Part shown: positions 38,876-52,552 of the stretch, piece after piece | Numbering within the stretch: position 1 is the stretch's first letter | Layout: each line of letters starts with the position of its first letter | NCBI RefSeq assembly: GCF_013449685.1 | Contig: NZ_JACDSF010000028.1 | Coordinates: 58,827 to 122,826, forward strand | Length of the DNA stretch: 64,000 nt | Direction of reading: 5' to 3' | Source: Pectobacterium brasiliense | GTDB taxonomy: Bacteria > Pseudomonadota > Gammaproteobacteria > Enterobacterales > Enterobacteriaceae | Program-made: the position numbers and the translations under genes | The notes under the pieces: model-generated | What the model saw: only the letters and a program-made list of their open reading frames with translations | Told to the model about the DNA's origin: nothing | Databases searched by the model: none

Positions 38876-40525
38876 TTACTTATAAACGATCTCGCCTTTC
38901 GGCGCGTAGGCTTCCGCATCCAGCGGGGAATGCTTCTCGATATATTGCTTCAGCACTTCAGCGTCGACAAAACCGGTGTTCACATAGCTCGGCAGATTAT
39001 CAAGGCGCGGATAACCATCGCCCCCCATCGCATTAAAGTTTAGCGTTGCCATACGGTAAACTTTATCTGCCTGCAACGGCTCGCCTTTGATTTTCACGTT
39101 CTGTACGCCCTGCCCGTCTGCTGTCAGGCTGACGTTGAGGAATTGCGCATAGGCACCAGAATCCACCTTTTTATTTGCCGCGACAGCCAGATACTTCTCG
39201 ACGTCGCTGCCTTTCATATCCACATAAACCAGCGTGTTGGCAAACGGTTGAACCTTCAGTACATCTTTATAGGTGATATCACCGGATTCAATTGAATCAC
39301 GTACACCGCCGCCGCTCATGATGGCAAAATCAGCCCCTGCACGCTCAAGCTGTGCAGACAGCAGCACGTGCGCCAGATTGGTCTGACGGAAACGTACCTG
39401 ATTGCGATCGCCTTCCAGCTTGCCTTTCACGCTACCGATCTTGATGCCCAACTGTGCCTGCCCTTTTTCCTGGAACGGCGTCAGCATTTTCATGACGTCA
39501 GGATCTTGCGTGATTTCATGCGTATAGAAAACACGCTCAGTCTTGCCGTCGTTCTCTACCTTTTTCTTCAGGTTGATCGGAATCAGTTGGTAATGCTCAA
39601 GTTTCAATTCACCATTGCGGAATGTGAAATCGGCACGGCCGACATATTTACCCCACTCATGTGCCTGAACAATCCAGGTACCGTTCTGACGATCGGGAGC
39701 ACAAGGCGTGCCCGGCACATAACCCACCTGCTTTTTATTTTCCTGCGCCATACAGACCGGATCCTGCGAGTGGCCACCGACAATCATGTCCAGATAGCCG
39801 GCAGGCAGGCTACGCGCCATTTCCACATCACCCGGCGCATTAGAACCGTGATTACCGTCGTCATAGTGTCCCATGTGCGTCGCGGCAATAATCACATCGG
39901 GCTTTTCGCTCTTACGCAATTGCTCAACAACCTGCTTCGCTTCCGTAGAAGGGTTACGGAATTCGATATCGGTAAAATACTCAGGATTGCCTAATTTGGC
40001 CGTATCGTCCGTTGTCAGGCCGATAACCGCGATTTTCACACCTTGCTTGTCGAACAGGGCATAAGGCTTAAATAGGCGCTGACTGGTGCTTTTTTGGTAG
40101 ATATTGGCTGATAACAGCGGGAATTTCGCCCATTTCTCCTGCTGACGCAGGACAGAAAGCGGATTATCAAATTCATGGTTGCCGAGCGCCATCGCATCAT
40201 AGCCGACCATGTTCATACCGCGGAAATCTGGCTCTGCATCCTGCAAATCGGACTCAGGCACGCCAGTATTAATATCACCACCGGAAAGCAGCAGTACGCT
40301 GCCACCTTTACTCGCCACTTCCTGACGGATCTGATCGACCAGCGTTTTTTGTGCGGCCAATCCATATTCACCGTGATCGTTATGCCAAAAGTGGCCGTGA
40401 TGGTCATTGGTATGCAAAATAGTGATGGCGTATGTTTTGTCTTTTTCCCAAGCCATTGACATTACAGGTGTTAGCGCGAGCGATACCGCCATCGCACATC
40501 CCAGAGCTTTTACTGAAAAGCGCAT
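38876..40525 (-). CDS. ushA: Periplasmic 5'-nucleotidase / UDP-sugar hydrolase UshA
   Basis: Secreted bifunctional enzyme that hydrolyses nucleotides and UDP-sugars for salvage. The 549 residues begin with a signal peptide ending at about Ala25 (PVMSMA). The metallophosphoesterase domain follows with the metal-binding motifs ILHTNDHHGHFW, SGGDINTG, ALGNHEFDNP and ATHMGHYDDG. The C-terminal nucleotidase domain has the substrate-stacking NFNAMGGDGYPRL region. Length equals E. coli UshA (550). Confidence 0.95.
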   Translation of the reverse strand: MRFSVKALGCAMAVSLALTPVMSMAWEKDKTYAITILHTNDHHGHFWHNDHGEYGLAAQKTLVDQIRQEVASKGGSVLLLSGGDINTGVPESDLQDAEPDFRGMNMVGYDAMALGNHEFDNPLSVLRQQEKWAKFPLLSANIYQKSTSQRLFKPYALFDKQGVKIAVIGLTTDDTAKLGNPEYFTDIEFRNPSTEAKQVVEQLRKSEKPDVIIAATHMGHYDDGNHGSNAPGDVEMARSLPAGYLDMIVGGHSQDPVCMAQENKKQVGYVPGTPCAPDRQNGTWIVQAHEWGKYVGRADFTFRNGELKLEHYQLIPINLKKKVENDGKTERVFYTHEITQDPDVMKMLTPFQEKGQAQLGIKIGSVKGKLEGDRNQVRFRQTNLAHVLLSAQLERAGADFAIMSGGGVRDSIESGDITYKDVLKVQPFANTLVYVDMKGSDVEKYLAVAANKKVDSGAYAQFLNVSLTADGQGVQNVKIKGEPLQADKVYRMATLNFNAMGGDGYPRLDNLPSYVNTGFVDAEVLKQYIEKHSPLDAEAYAPKGEIVYK

Positions 40526-41193
40526 GATAAATCTCCGTTTATTTTAAAGACCCAGTGGAACCACTGAGAAATTCACCACACAAACTAGCACAGCAAGATG
40601 AACAATGCGCGAGGCGCATTCACGCTGTCCGTCAGCAATGTGCGGTAGCCAACAAAATCAGATTAGGTATAGCAGCGAGAGTGATATCACTCGGGCTTGG
40701 CACTGTCGTCACGCCGTCACGAACTCTTGCTAATATGGATACTTCATCGGAATAACCCAACGACACACCGTTTATCCCCTATTTTCTGGGGTTTTACGTC
40801 AGTGGATAAAACCATTCCGCTGAATACACGGGAAAGCCGTAGGGCATTACAGCCCATAACATCATGCCATCAGAATAATTACGCATGTTTATCAATGCTT
40901 ATCGTGAGAAACCATCCCTAAATCTGTGTTAGACTACCTTTAACTGGAGAAACTGATATTTTTCATAAAATACCACTTTTATCCAAGCAACATTTCGCTA
41001 TATGCAATAGAATTTATCTATACCCAGAGTAATTGGCGTTGCAGCCAAACAGCAAACGAACGAATCCCAATACGCTTTTCGGTACATAATAAAAGTCATA
41101 AGGGTACGTAAGCGCTGCTAACCACGCTGTAACTTCAAAGCAAGAAGGGTAAATCCGCTCAATTACGTTTCACCTATGGCACAAGGAGTTGGG
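40526..41193. other. 650-bp ushA/ybaL intergenic region, with a degenerate ERIC-like stretch
   Basis: Divergent promoters of ushA and ybaL must lie here. Around 41020-41148 the sequence resembles a decayed ERIC: TATACCCAGAGTAATTGGCG, then TTGCAG and ACGAATCCC, compared with the left half of the intact copy at 44015, and ACTTCAAAGCAAGAAGGGTA near the right end. In E. coli, fsr lies between these two genes; no trace of it is visible. No coding sequence is supported. Confidence 0.5.
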
Positions 41194-42879
41194 ATGCATG
41201 CTGCAACACCGCTAATTTCTACTATCGCTGGGGGGCTGGTTCTTGCCTTCCTCCTTGGTATTCTGGCACACCGCCTGCGTATCTCTCCCCTTGTTGGTTA
41301 CCTTGCCGCAGGCGTTCTTGTCGGTCCTTTTACACCCGGCTTCGTTGCCGATACTTCACTGGCATCAGAACTCGCGGAACTTGGCGTAATCCTGCTGATG
41401 TTTGGCGTTGGTCTGCACTTCTCACTAAAAGATCTCATGGCGGTAAAGTCCATCGCCATTCCCGGCGCGATAGCCCAGATTGCCGTGGCAACGCTGCTTG
41501 GAATGGGGTTATCCACCATGCTGGGCTGGAGCCTGGCGAGCGGCCTGGTTTTCGGCCTTTGCCTCTCAACCGCCAGTACTGTGGTTCTGCTACGCGCGTT
41601 GGAAGAACGACAGCTTATTGATAGTCAACGTGGTCAAATCGCCATCGGCTGGCTTATTGTGGAAGATCTGGCGATGGTCCTTACGCTGGTTCTGCTACCG
41701 GCCTTCGGCGACATGATCGGCGCTGAGCATGCCGACACCAGCAAACTGCTAACCGATTTGGCCTGGACCATCGGTAAAGTGATTGCATTTATTACCCTGA
41801 TGATTGTCGTCGGTCGTCGTCTGGTGCCGTGGGTATTGGCAAAAAGCGCCAGTACTGGCTCACGTGAGCTTTTCACGCTGGCAGTGTTAGCAATGGCGCT
41901 GGGTATCGCCTTTGGCGCGGTGAAACTGTTTGATGTCTCCTTTGCGCTGGGCGCATTCTTCGCCGGCGTGGTATTGAACGAATCTGAACTCAGCCAGCGT
42001 GCGGCGCACGACACGCTACCGCTGCGCGATGCCTTCGCCGTACTGTTCTTCGTTTCCGTCGGTATGCTGTTTGATCCGATGATCCTGCTGAACGACCCGA
42101 TTTCCGTGCTGATCACGCTGGCGATTATCGTGTTCGGTAAGTCGGCCGCCGCTTTCGTGCTGGTCCGGCTCTTTGGTCACTCGAAGCGGACAGCATTAAC
42201 GATTTCCGCCAGTCTGGCGCAAATCGGTGAATTTGCCTTTATTTTGGCCGGACTCGGTATTGTGCTGGGGCTGCTGTCCGAAGAAGGACGGAATCTGGTA
42301 CTGGCCGGTGCCATACTCTCCATCATGATAAACCCGTTGCTGTTTACCCTGCTTGAACGCTATCTGGCGAAGAACGAAACAATAGAAGAACAGATTGTGG
42401 AAGAAGCGATTGAGGAAGAGAAACAGATTCCTGTCGATATGTGCAACCATGCGCTACTGGTTGGCTATGGCCGTGTTGGTAGCCTGATTGGTGCCAAACT
42501 GCATCAAGCAGGAATTCCTATCGTCGTCATTGAGAATTCGCGTACACGGGTTGATGCGCTGCGTGAGCAGGGAATTAAAGCCGTATTGGGCAACGCCACC
42601 AAGCCTGAAATCATGGATATTGCGCGTCTGGACTGCGCTCGTTGGCTATTGCTGACCATCCCGAACGGTTATGAGGCGGGAGAAGTCGTCGCGGCAGCTC
42701 GTGAGAAGCGTGCAGACCTAGAAATTATTGCCCGCGCACACTATGACGATGAAGTCAGCTACATTATCGAGCACGGTGCCAACGAGGTAGTGATGGGGGA
42801 ACGGGAAATCGCCAACAGCATGATCACGTTGTTGAAGCTGGATGATATCCCACCTGCACCTCAGGCGTGCCCTATCTAA
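41194..42879 (+). CDS. ybaL: Cation:proton antiporter-2 family protein YbaL
   Basis: Monovalent cation:proton antiporter-2 (KefB/RosB-like) membrane protein. The 561 residues start at ATG 41194 (AAGGAG five bases upstream; an ATG at 41176 has no ribosome site). About 12 helices span residues 5-395 with GVGLHFSLKDLM, STASTVVLLRALEERQLI and HDTLPLRDAFAVLFFVSVGM. A C-terminal RCK/TrkA-N Rossmann domain begins at ALLVGYGRVGSLIG. Close to E. coli YbaL (558 aa). The transported ion and the ligand are not established. Confidence 0.92.
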   Translation: MHAATPLISTIAGGLVLAFLLGILAHRLRISPLVGYLAAGVLVGPFTPGFVADTSLASELAELGVILLMFGVGLHFSLKDLMAVKSIAIPGAIAQIAVATLLGMGLSTMLGWSLASGLVFGLCLSTASTVVLLRALEERQLIDSQRGQIAIGWLIVEDLAMVLTLVLLPAFGDMIGAEHADTSKLLTDLAWTIGKVIAFITLMIVVGRRLVPWVLAKSASTGSRELFTLAVLAMALGIAFGAVKLFDVSFALGAFFAGVVLNESELSQRAAHDTLPLRDAFAVLFFVSVGMLFDPMILLNDPISVLITLAIIVFGKSAAAFVLVRLFGHSKRTALTISASLAQIGEFAFILAGLGIVLGLLSEEGRNLVLAGAILSIMINPLLFTLLERYLAKNETIEEQIVEEAIEEEKQIPVDMCNHALLVGYGRVGSLIGAKLHQAGIPIVVIENSRTRVDALREQGIKAVLGNATKPEIMDIARLDCARWLLLTIPNGYEAGEVVAAAREKRADLEIIARAHYDDEVSYIIEHGANEVVMGEREIANSMITLLKLDDIPPAPQACPI

Positions 42880-42899
42880 GTGGCTACATGCTGAATACG

Positions 42900-42934
42900 A
42901 AAATGGCGGGCAAATATAAGCCCGCCATTTTTTT
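42900..42934. terminator. Bidirectional terminator, ybaL/hemH
   Basis: A 12-bp perfect stem AAAATGGCGGGC / GCCCGCCATTTT with an 8-nt loop and T-run on the right, in the gap between the convergent ybaL and hemH stops. Confidence 0.9.
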
Positions 42935-42985
42935 ACGTTGTGCGATATACCCGCCAAACGTTGCTAGATAAAAACGCCCTTACCC

Positions 42986-43948
42986 CTACTCTGCTTTACT
43001 CACTAACTGTTCCAGCAGATCAATGTGCAGCGGATCGTCATTGAGCGCGGGAATATAGTGGAATGCCCCTCCGCCAGCATGCAGGAAGATCTCACGGTTC
43101 TGTTCCTGAATCTCTTCCAACGTTTCCAAGCAGTCAGCCGCAAAACCTGGGCACATAATCTGAATGTGTTTGATTCCCTGTGCGGGCAGCCCCTGCATGG
43201 TTTCATCCGTATATGGCGTCAGCCAGGGTTCACGGCCAAAACGCGACTGGAAGGTCATCATTACTTTTCCTTCCGGCAGCCCCAGCGCGGCAATCAGTGC
43301 CTCTGTAGTCGCCCGACAACGTTGCGGATAGTCATCCCCTTCATTGGCATACCGCACGGGGATACCGTGATAGGAGATCACTAATCTGTCGGGTTCGCCG
43401 TGTTCAGCAAAAGACTGCTCGACACGGTGCTTCAACGCCGCAATATAAGCAGGGTGTTCGGCGTAATCACGGATAAAGCGAATTGCAGGCAGTTGGCGAT
43501 TATCACGCAGTTGCGCGGCTAACCCATCCCACACGGCTGCAGTGGTTGAACAGGAATACTGCGGATACATCGGCAAGACAACCAACTGTGTGACACCCTG
43601 TGCCAGTAGCTTATCCAGCGCCGAACGCAGACTGGGTGAACCATAGCTCATCCCCAGCTCAACGGGCGTTTCCGGCATGCGCGCGGCCAGTGCCTGCTGC
43701 TGTCGGCGGCTAATCACTAACAGCGGCGATCCCCCCTCCATCCAGACCGACTGATAGAGTTTCGCCACTCGCGGTGAGCGGATTGGCAGGATGATGCCGC
43801 GCAGCAGCGGCCACCATAGCAGACGCGGCGTATCCACTACGCGTCGGTCGCTTAGAAACTCCGCCAGATAACGCCTTACCGCCTGCGGCGTCGGTGCATC
43901 GGGCGTCCCTAAGTTCACCATCAGCACGCCGTATTTCTCTTGTTTCAT
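42986..43948 (-). CDS. hemH: Ferrochelatase HemH
   Basis: Last enzyme of haem synthesis, inserting Fe(II) into protoporphyrin IX. From ATG 43948 (GGAAG upstream) it has 320 residues, the E. coli length. It includes the N-terminal [15 protein letters not shown], the metal-channel His in [11 protein letters not shown] and the C-terminal acidic motif [15 protein letters not shown]. An in-frame extension to 44056 runs into the ERIC repeat and is not coding. It lies downstream of adk on the same strand, with an ERIC and an adk terminator in between. Confidence 0.95.
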   Translation of the reverse strand: MKQEKYGVLMVNLGTPDAPTPQAVRRYLAEFLSDRRVVDTPRLLWWPLLRGIILPIRSPRVAKLYQSVWMEGGSPLLVISRRQQQALAARMPETPVELGMSYGSPSLRSALDKLLAQGVTQLVVLPMYPQYSCSTTAAVWDGLAAQLRDNRQLPAIRFIRDYAEHPAYIAALKHRVEQSFAEHGEPDRLVISYHGIPVRYANEGDDYPQRCRATTEALIAALGLPEGKVMMTFQSRFGREPWLTPYTDETMQGLPAQGIKHIQIMCPGFAADCLETLEEIQEQNREIFLHAGGGAFHYIPALNDDPLHIDLLEQLVSKAE

Positions 43949-44014
43949 CGCCGTCTTCCTTTTATGGAGAAGCAGGCTTTCTCTCAGCCCGCCAGTGCGT
44001 AACATCAAATTCCC

Positions 44015-44140
44015 ATACACTAAATAATTCGAGTTGCAGGCAGGCGGCAACCGCACGAATCCCCAGGAGCTTACTCAAGTAAGTGACTGGGGTGAGCAAG
44101 GGAAGCCAACGAACATGCAGCTTGAAGTATGACGGGTATA
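44015..44140 (+). repeat. ERIC repeat (about 126 bp)
   Basis: The central inverted repeat of ERIC is intact: AATCCCCAGGAGCTTACT followed by AAGTAAGTGACTGGGG, which matches the classic ERIC primer sites. The ends CACTAAATAATTCGAGTTGC and CTTGAAGTATGACGGGTATA agree with the other copies in the window. It sits 67 bp upstream of the hemH start, within the adk-hemH gap. Confidence 0.93.
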
Positions 44141-44235
44141 TTGTAGCGAAAAAAAACTAAACAAATACGGGTAGATAGCAGGGATAACGCCAATGCTATC
44201 AATAGAGGAAACAAAGCAAACGAGGATTTCAGAAC

Positions 44236-44264
44236 GAAAAAATGCCAGATGATAGTCTGGCATT
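44236..44264 (-). terminator. Intrinsic terminator of adk
   Basis: Perfect 9-bp stem AATGCCAGA-tgatag-TCTGGCATT with an A-run on the left (T-run on minus), 32 bp after the adk stop. Confidence 0.85.
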
Positions 44265-44295
44265 CAGATGTTTGGGTATGATTCGTGTAGAAAAA

Positions 44296-44967
<672 letters not shown>

Positions 44968-45164
44968 TTATAAAATAAATTTGAAAAACGCTAAACCATA
45001 CCATTCCAGACGCTTATGCTCAAGGAACGGGCTCGCTTCAGCAACGCGCAGGCAGATGAAAAAAAGCAAGATACCTAAAAATACGGTTTGCCGTCTGCCC
45101 AATGTTGCCATTGAGTGTAGACGAAGAAACGCCCAATAACGGAAGGAAACGTAAAATCGGGGGA

Positions 45165-45188
45165 AGACCCCAGTTAACACCGGGGTCT
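45165..45188 (-). terminator. Hairpin downstream of htpG
   Basis: AGACCCC and GGGGTCT form a 7-bp stem 15 bp after the htpG stop. There is no adjacent T-run on the minus strand, so termination strength is uncertain. The remaining htpG-adk gap (to 45164) shows no gene. Confidence 0.55.
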
Positions 45189-45202
45189 GGAGGATATCAC
45201 TA

Positions 45203-47092
45203 TTAGGCACTTAACAGCTGATTCATACGGCGGATGAACAGGTTCGGATCGTCCAGCGTACCGCGTTCGGCCAGCAGAGCCTGATCCAGCAGCAGCTCGA
45301 CCCACTCGCCAAACTCCGCTTCATCAGAAACGTCAGCCGCACGTTTAATGAGCGCGTGCTCCGGGTTCAGTTCAAAAATGTACTTCACTTCCGGTGCTTG
45401 CTGGCCTGCCGCAGCGAACAGTTTCGCCATCTGCGTGCTCATCTCGTCCGCATCCGTCACGACAATCGCAGGCGTATCGGTCAAACGGTAGGTGAAACGC
45501 ACATCTTTAACGCGCTCGCCCAGCAGGGTTTTCACACGCTCAACAAACGGCTCCAGCGCTTTCTGTGCTTCTTTCTGCGCATCGTTTTCTTCATCAGCCA
45601 GTTTATCCAGCGTATCATCCGCTTTGCTGACTGACTGGAAGGATTTACCGTCGAACTCGGTCAAGTAGCTCATCATCCATTCGTCAATGCGCTCGGACAA
45701 CAGCAACACTTCAATACCTTTCTTACGGAACAGCTCCAGATGTGGGCTGCTCTTCGCCGCGGCATAGCTGTCTGCGGTGATGTAATAGATCTTGTCCTGA
45801 CCTTCCACCATCCGGCTAACGTAGTCTTCCAGCGATACCGTCTGTACGGAGCTGTCGGATTGCGTGGTGGCAAAGCGCAGCAGTTTCGCGATCGCTTCGC
45901 GGTTGCTGCCGTCTTCCGCCGGGCCTTCTTTCAGCACCAGACCAAACTGTTGCCAGAACGTCTGGTATTTTTCTGCGTCGTCTTTCGCCAGTTTATCCAG
46001 CATTTGCAGCACGCGTTTAGTCAGTGCATTACGCAGGTTCTGCGTCACACGGCTGTCCTGCAAAATCTCACGAGAAACGTTCAACGGCAGATCGTTGGAA
46101 TCAATCAGACCACGAACAAAACGCAGGTAGTTCGGCATAAACTGCTCGGCGTCATCCATAATAAAGACGCGCTGAACGTAGAGCTTTAAGCCATGTTTAT
46201 GATCGCGGTTCCACATATCCCACGGTGCACGCGCTGGGATGTACAGCAGGCTGGTATATTCCTGCTTACCTTCCACACGATTGTGGCTCCAGCTCAGCGG
46301 ATCAGTAAAGTCGTGGGAGATATGCTTATAAAACTCGTTGTACTCTTCATCGCTGACTTCTGATTTGCTGCGCGTCCACAGCGCCTGCGCCTTGTTAATT
46401 TTTTCCCAGCTAACGGTGGACTCACCGCCTTCTTCTTCACTTTCCGTCTGGGCTTCAATTTCGACCGGCAACGCGATATGGTCTGAATATTTGCTGATGA
46501 CAGAACGCACACGCCAGTCATCCAGGAACTCATCTTCACCTTCGCGCAGATGCAGAGTAATTTCCGTACCGCGATCGTCTTTGGTGATGTCGGCGATGGT
46601 GTAATCACCTTCCCCGGCAGATTCCCAGTACACGCCCTGATCGGCATTCGCACCTGCGGCACGGGTACGCACAGTCACTTTATCTGCCACGATGAAGGCG
46701 GAGTAGAAACCCACGCCGAACTGACCAATCAGTTGGCTATCTTTAACCTGATCGGAACCCATAGATTCCAGAAAAGCCTTGGTGCCGGATTTCGCAATCG
46801 TACCCAGATTATCAATGACTTCGTCACGGCTCATGCCGATACCGTTGTCAGAAATAGTCAGCGTACGTTTTTCTTTATCCGTAGACACCCGCACGCGCAG
46901 GTCGCCATCGCCCGCATACAGTTCTGGTGCGGACAGCGCACGAAAACGTAATTTGTCTGCCGCATCGGAGGCGTTGGAGATCAATTCACGCAGAAAGATT
47001 TCTTTGTTGGAATAGAGCGAATGAATCATCAAATGCAGGAGTTGCTTAACTTCGGACTGGAACCCGCGAGTTTCTTGGCCTTTCATACTCAT
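45203..47092 (-). CDS. htpG: Chaperone HtpG (Hsp90)
   Basis: Bacterial Hsp90, an ATP-dependent dimeric chaperone. The 629 residues have the GHKL ATPase N-domain ([44 protein letters not shown]), the middle domain ([31 protein letters not shown]) and the C-terminal dimerisation domain ([17 protein letters not shown]). Here the start is [10 protein letters not shown] from ATG 47092, with GAGG nine bases upstream; the E. coli start would correspond to the third codon. Confidence 0.96.
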   Translation of the reverse strand: MSMKGQETRGFQSEVKQLLHLMIHSLYSNKEIFLRELISNASDAADKLRFRALSAPELYAGDGDLRVRVSTDKEKRTLTISDNGIGMSRDEVIDNLGTIAKSGTKAFLESMGSDQVKDSQLIGQFGVGFYSAFIVADKVTVRTRAAGANADQGVYWESAGEGDYTIADITKDDRGTEITLHLREGEDEFLDDWRVRSVISKYSDHIALPVEIEAQTESEEEGGESTVSWEKINKAQALWTRSKSEVSDEEYNEFYKHISHDFTDPLSWSHNRVEGKQEYTSLLYIPARAPWDMWNRDHKHGLKLYVQRVFIMDDAEQFMPNYLRFVRGLIDSNDLPLNVSREILQDSRVTQNLRNALTKRVLQMLDKLAKDDAEKYQTFWQQFGLVLKEGPAEDGSNREAIAKLLRFATTQSDSSVQTVSLEDYVSRMVEGQDKIYYITADSYAAAKSSPHLELFRKKGIEVLLLSERIDEWMMSYLTEFDGKSFQSVSKADDTLDKLADEENDAQKEAQKALEPFVERVKTLLGERVKDVRFTYRLTDTPAIVVTDADEMSTQMAKLFAAAGQQAPEVKYIFELNPEHALIKRAADVSDEAEFGEWVELLLDQALLAERGTLDDPNLFIRRMNQLLSA

Positions 47093-47232
47093 TGTTGCTT
47101 ACCTCAATCCTAATATTATTCAGGCTGATTAAACTGACGATTAGTAGCAGGTGGGGATAAACCAAGGTGATTTCAAGGGGTAAATTTCAGCGAAAAAAGA
47201 AAACGGTGAGAGGAAAGAGGAAAATAAGACTG

Positions 47233-47261
47233 CGGCTGCCAGATAATCCTACTGGCAGCCG
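47233..47261 (-). terminator. Hairpin terminator downstream of recR
   Basis: Perfect 10-bp stem CGGCTGCCAG / CTGGCAGCCG with a 9-nt loop just beyond the recR stop; a T-rich tract (TCTTATTTT) follows on the minus strand. Confidence 0.8.
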
Positions 47262-47266
47262 ACAGA

Positions 47267-47871
47267 TTAAAACCGGAAAGGCTGACGACCGGCAAGCGAA
47301 TGGGAAAGTGTGGTGCCATCGACCATTTCCAGCTCACCGCCAACGGGAACACCGTGTGCAATGCGGCTGGCCATCACGCCGTGTTGTGCGCACAGTTCAG
47401 CGATATAGTTTGCCGTCGCATCGCCTTCTACTGTCGGATTAGTCGCCAGAATCACTTCGCTTATCGATTCCACCTGCAGGCGCTCTTCCAGCCGTCCCAA
47501 ACCGATATCGTCCGGGCCAATGCCATCCAGCGGCGACAAATGCCCCATCAGTACAAAGTACCGACCAGCAAACTGCCCCGTCTGTTCAATGGCGTGAATA
47601 TCAGCCGGGCTTTCTACCACGCAAATCTGCCCGTTTTGCTGGCGGCGTGGGTTCGAGCAAATCGCACAAACGTCCTGCTCGGTGAATGTCCGACAATCGC
47701 TACAGTGACCGATTTCGGACATCGCCCGCGTCAACGCCTGCGCCAGACGCATACCGCCACTGCGGTTACGTTGCAGCAGTTGAAACGCCATGCGCTGCGC
47801 CGACTTGGGCCCAACACCCGGCAGGCAACGCAGCGCTTCCATCAATGACTCAAGAAGCGGACTGGTCTGCA

Positions 47872-47872
<1 letters not shown>
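47267..47872 (-). CDS. recR: Recombination protein RecR
   Basis: DNA-clamping component of the RecFOR pathway that loads RecA on gapped DNA. The 201 residues show the helix-hairpin-helix ([17 protein letters not shown]), the C4 zinc finger ([16 protein letters not shown]), and the Toprim domain ([34 protein letters not shown]). Its ATG overlaps the ybaB stop (TGATG), continuing the dnaX-ybaB-recR unit. Confidence 0.96.
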
Positions 47873-50314
<2,442 letters not shown>

Positions 50315-50355
50315 CAATACCGCAACAGTCGAGTTATTGAGGCGATCATGCTAAC

Positions 50356-50383
50356 ACAGCCACGCCGCTATCGGCGAGGCTGT
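50356..50383 (-). terminator. Hairpin between apt and dnaX
   Basis: ACAGCC-x-CGCCG pairs with CGGCG-x-GGCTGT, 11 bp with one mismatch and a 4-nt loop, just after the apt stop. There is no T-run, so it may attenuate or stabilise rather than fully terminate. Confidence 0.55.
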
Positions 50384-50388
50384 TATGA

Positions 50389-50946
50389 TTAATGTCCGGG
50401 GAAGTCAACCAAGCTATAGCAGGTGACACCCATCTCGGTCAGACGCTGCTCGCCACCTAGATCGAACAAATTGATGATAAACGCAGCATCGTTTACCGAC
50501 CCACCCAGACGACGAATCAATTTCACCGTGGCCTCGAGCGTACCGCCCGTTGCCAACAGGTCGTCAATTACCAGTACATTATCGCCAGCGGAGATCGCAT
50601 CGGCATGAATTTCCAGCGTATCTGAACCGTATTCCAGTTCATAGCTCTCACTGAGAGTCGGACGTGGCAGCTTGCCCGGTTTACGCACGGGAACAAACCC
50701 TACGCCCAGCGCCAACGCAACCGGAGCGCCAAACAGGAAACCACGCGCTTCCGTACCAACAACCTTCGTCACACCAGTGTTGCGGTAACGGTTTGCCAGC
50801 ATCTCAATACTGGCTGCATAGGCCACAGGAGCTTCCAGCAGGCTGGTGACATCACGGAACAGTATGCCCGGCTTCGGATAATCGGGGATGCTTTTGATAC
50901 TGTTTTTAATTAATTCTGCCTGCTGCTGCGCTGTTACGGTCATCAT
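50389..50946 (-). CDS. apt: Adenine phosphoribosyltransferase
   Basis: Purine salvage enzyme converting adenine and PRPP to AMP. The 185 residues have the PRPP-binding motif [13 protein letters not shown], the flexible loop region [24 protein letters not shown], and [20 protein letters not shown]. Two adjacent ATG codons (50946, 50943) are possible; the first is closer to the weak AGG. It is upstream of dnaX, as in E. coli. Confidence 0.95.
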   Translation of the reverse strand: MMTVTAQQQAELIKNSIKSIPDYPKPGILFRDVTSLLEAPVAYAASIEMLANRYRNTGVTKVVGTEARGFLFGAPVALALGVGFVPVRKPGKLPRPTLSESYELEYGSDTLEIHADAISAGDNVLVIDDLLATGGTLEATVKLIRRLGGSVNDAAFIINLFDLGGEQRLTEMGVTCYSLVDFPGH

Positions 50947-51161
50947 AGTTGTGCCTGATAAAACGTTCTGAACATACCAATGCCGGTCACCACAAGGCTT
51001 TCATCATCGCATGAGGTGATGAAGAGGCATTATGACAAAGAGGAAAATGGCGACCCGCGCACGAAAACGGTAAAATTTAGTCAAAGTGACGGGTAAATGC
51101 AACTATCCGCACTCTGGGTGCGTATTTTTTGTATTCCCGTCACAGACGGCCGCCGCTTACA

Positions 51162-51563
51162 CTATCTTTTCGGATCTGCGCCCTGCGTTTGTTGTTCTGG
51201 ATCAATCACAGGTAAACGAAGCATGAAGGTCAGCAAAATAGCCAAAATGACCAACAACAAAATCCTGACCCATACCAGCTTAACTAGCCAGAGTGACAGC
51301 GCGAACGTTAACAGAATCATGGTGACAGCCTTCCATTTTGCCCCCGGCGGCAACGCCCGATGTTGCTGCCAATGACGCAGATAGCTGCCAAACCAAGAGC
51401 GGTACAGTAGCCAGTCATGGAAACGCGGGGACGAGCGGGCAAAACACCAGGCGGCCAGTAGCAAGAAAGGCGTTGTCGGTAATAAAGGTAACACGACGCC
51501 CAACGTTGCCAGCACAACGGAAACCCACCCTACTATCATCAGCAACACGCGATACATATTCAC
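51162..51563 (-). CDS. ybaN: DUF454 inner-membrane protein YbaN
   Basis: A 133-residue membrane protein with about four hydrophobic segments and the family core TLGVVLPLLPTTPFLLLAAWCFARSSPRFHDWLL. Similar to E. coli YbaN (125 aa). The function is unknown. It is divergent from priC, the E. coli arrangement. Confidence 0.88.
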   Translation of the reverse strand: MNMYRVLLMIVGWVSVVLATLGVVLPLLPTTPFLLLAAWCFARSSPRFHDWLLYRSWFGSYLRHWQQHRALPPGAKWKAVTMILLTFALSLWLVKLVWVRILLLVILAILLTFMLRLPVIDPEQQTQGADPKR

Positions 51564-51765
51564 CTTTATACGTTGTTCACGACCACTATGCGTTGTCTAC
51601 TCAATATGCGTTGTCTACGACAATATCCATCACACTTTATCACCACCTTGCCCGATGAATGAGTTAAGATATCCTCATGCAGTGTATTAAGGTGACGTAG
51701 ACTCACTGTGTCGATCTACCACGCACCGACTCGCTGAAGCATCAGCCTTACCGTAAGGGAAAAAA

Positions 51766-52302
51766 GTGAACACGCATCGATTGCTGCAGGCGCTTGAACA
51801 ACAAATTAACACGCTGGCGAAAGAGCTTGAACCACTAGCGGATAAAGCCGTGCCGCAATCGCGCTTTGATCGTCAGCTTTTTAGCAGCTACGGCACTCGG
51901 CTACGTGACTATCGCGCCGAAGTTGAAAAAAATCTGCAAACGATCAAGCAGTTAGTTGCAGAGCAGCGTACCGATCGCGTGGCATTTCTGGCTGAAAAGC
52001 TAGTCAGCCAGATAGCCGCATTGCAGCGGGAGCTGGCGACGCAGTCATTACGCAAGCAGGAGCAAAATGCCGCCCCACAGCCGGAAGATGTGTATCACAA
52101 GCTGGCGGAACATCAGGATTATGAACGCCGCTTACTTTCCATGATGCAGGATAGAGAAAGCCTGCTCACCACGCAGACGCTCTTTAGCGAACAACAACGA
52201 TTACAGAAAGAGCTGGCGGCGCTGGAAGGACGGCTGTCACGCTGCCGTCAGGCGCTGTCGCGACTGGAACGTCAGATAGAACGCCGAGAACAAGGACTAT
52301 AG
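51766..52302 (+). CDS. priC: Primosomal replication protein N'' (PriC)
   Basis: Replication restart factor that helps load DnaB at stalled forks. The 178-residue helical, charge-rich protein has the PriC features [24 protein letters not shown] and [16 protein letters not shown]. The start is GTG at 51766 with AAGGGA upstream. It is followed at 37 bp by ybaM in the same direction. Confidence 0.9.
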   Translation: MNTHRLLQALEQQINTLAKELEPLADKAVPQSRFDRQLFSSYGTRLRDYRAEVEKNLQTIKQLVAEQRTDRVAFLAEKLVSQIAALQRELATQSLRKQEQNAAPQPEDVYHKLAEHQDYERRLLSMMQDRESLLTTQTLFSEQQRLQKELAALEGRLSRCRQALSRLERQIERREQGL

Positions 52303-52339
52303 CGCGGCGGATTCACCGAGGAAAAAGAGGAACGGGTTC

Positions 52340-52510
52340 ATGTCACTTGAAAACGCCCCACCCGACGTCAAGCTGGCGGTCGATTTGATTATGTTACTGG
52401 AAGAAAACCAGATCGAACCGCGTATCGCGCTGGCCGCATTAGAGATTGTGCGCACCGATTTTGAAAAAAAGCTATTACACGAAGACGATGACGCCAAATC
52501 CTCTGCCTAA
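52340..52510 (+). CDS. ybaM: Small protein YbaM (DUF2496)
   Basis: A 56-residue acidic protein ([20 protein letters not shown]...) clearly related to E. coli YbaM (53 aa), which follows priC there too. GAGG lies eight bases before ATG 52340. The role is unknown. Confidence 0.9.
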   Translation: MSLENAPPDVKLAVDLIMLLEENQIEPRIALAALEIVRTDFEKKLLHEDDDAKSSA

Positions 52511-52552
52511 AACACGTAGAGGCAACGGGTGCTAGCGCCGTCGTTCAATCGC

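Noticed and set aside
40526..41193. A remnant of fsr between ushA and ybaL
   Set aside because: No coding-like sequence in either direction; only a decayed ERIC-like stretch is suggested.
43949..44056. A longer HemH N-terminus
   Set aside because: The extra codons come partly from the ERIC repeat and there is no homology to ferrochelatases; ATG 43948 gives 320 residues.
44968..45210. An 80-codon minus-strand open frame between htpG and adk
   Set aside because: No ribosome site or recognisable family, overlaps the htpG 3' end and a hairpin.
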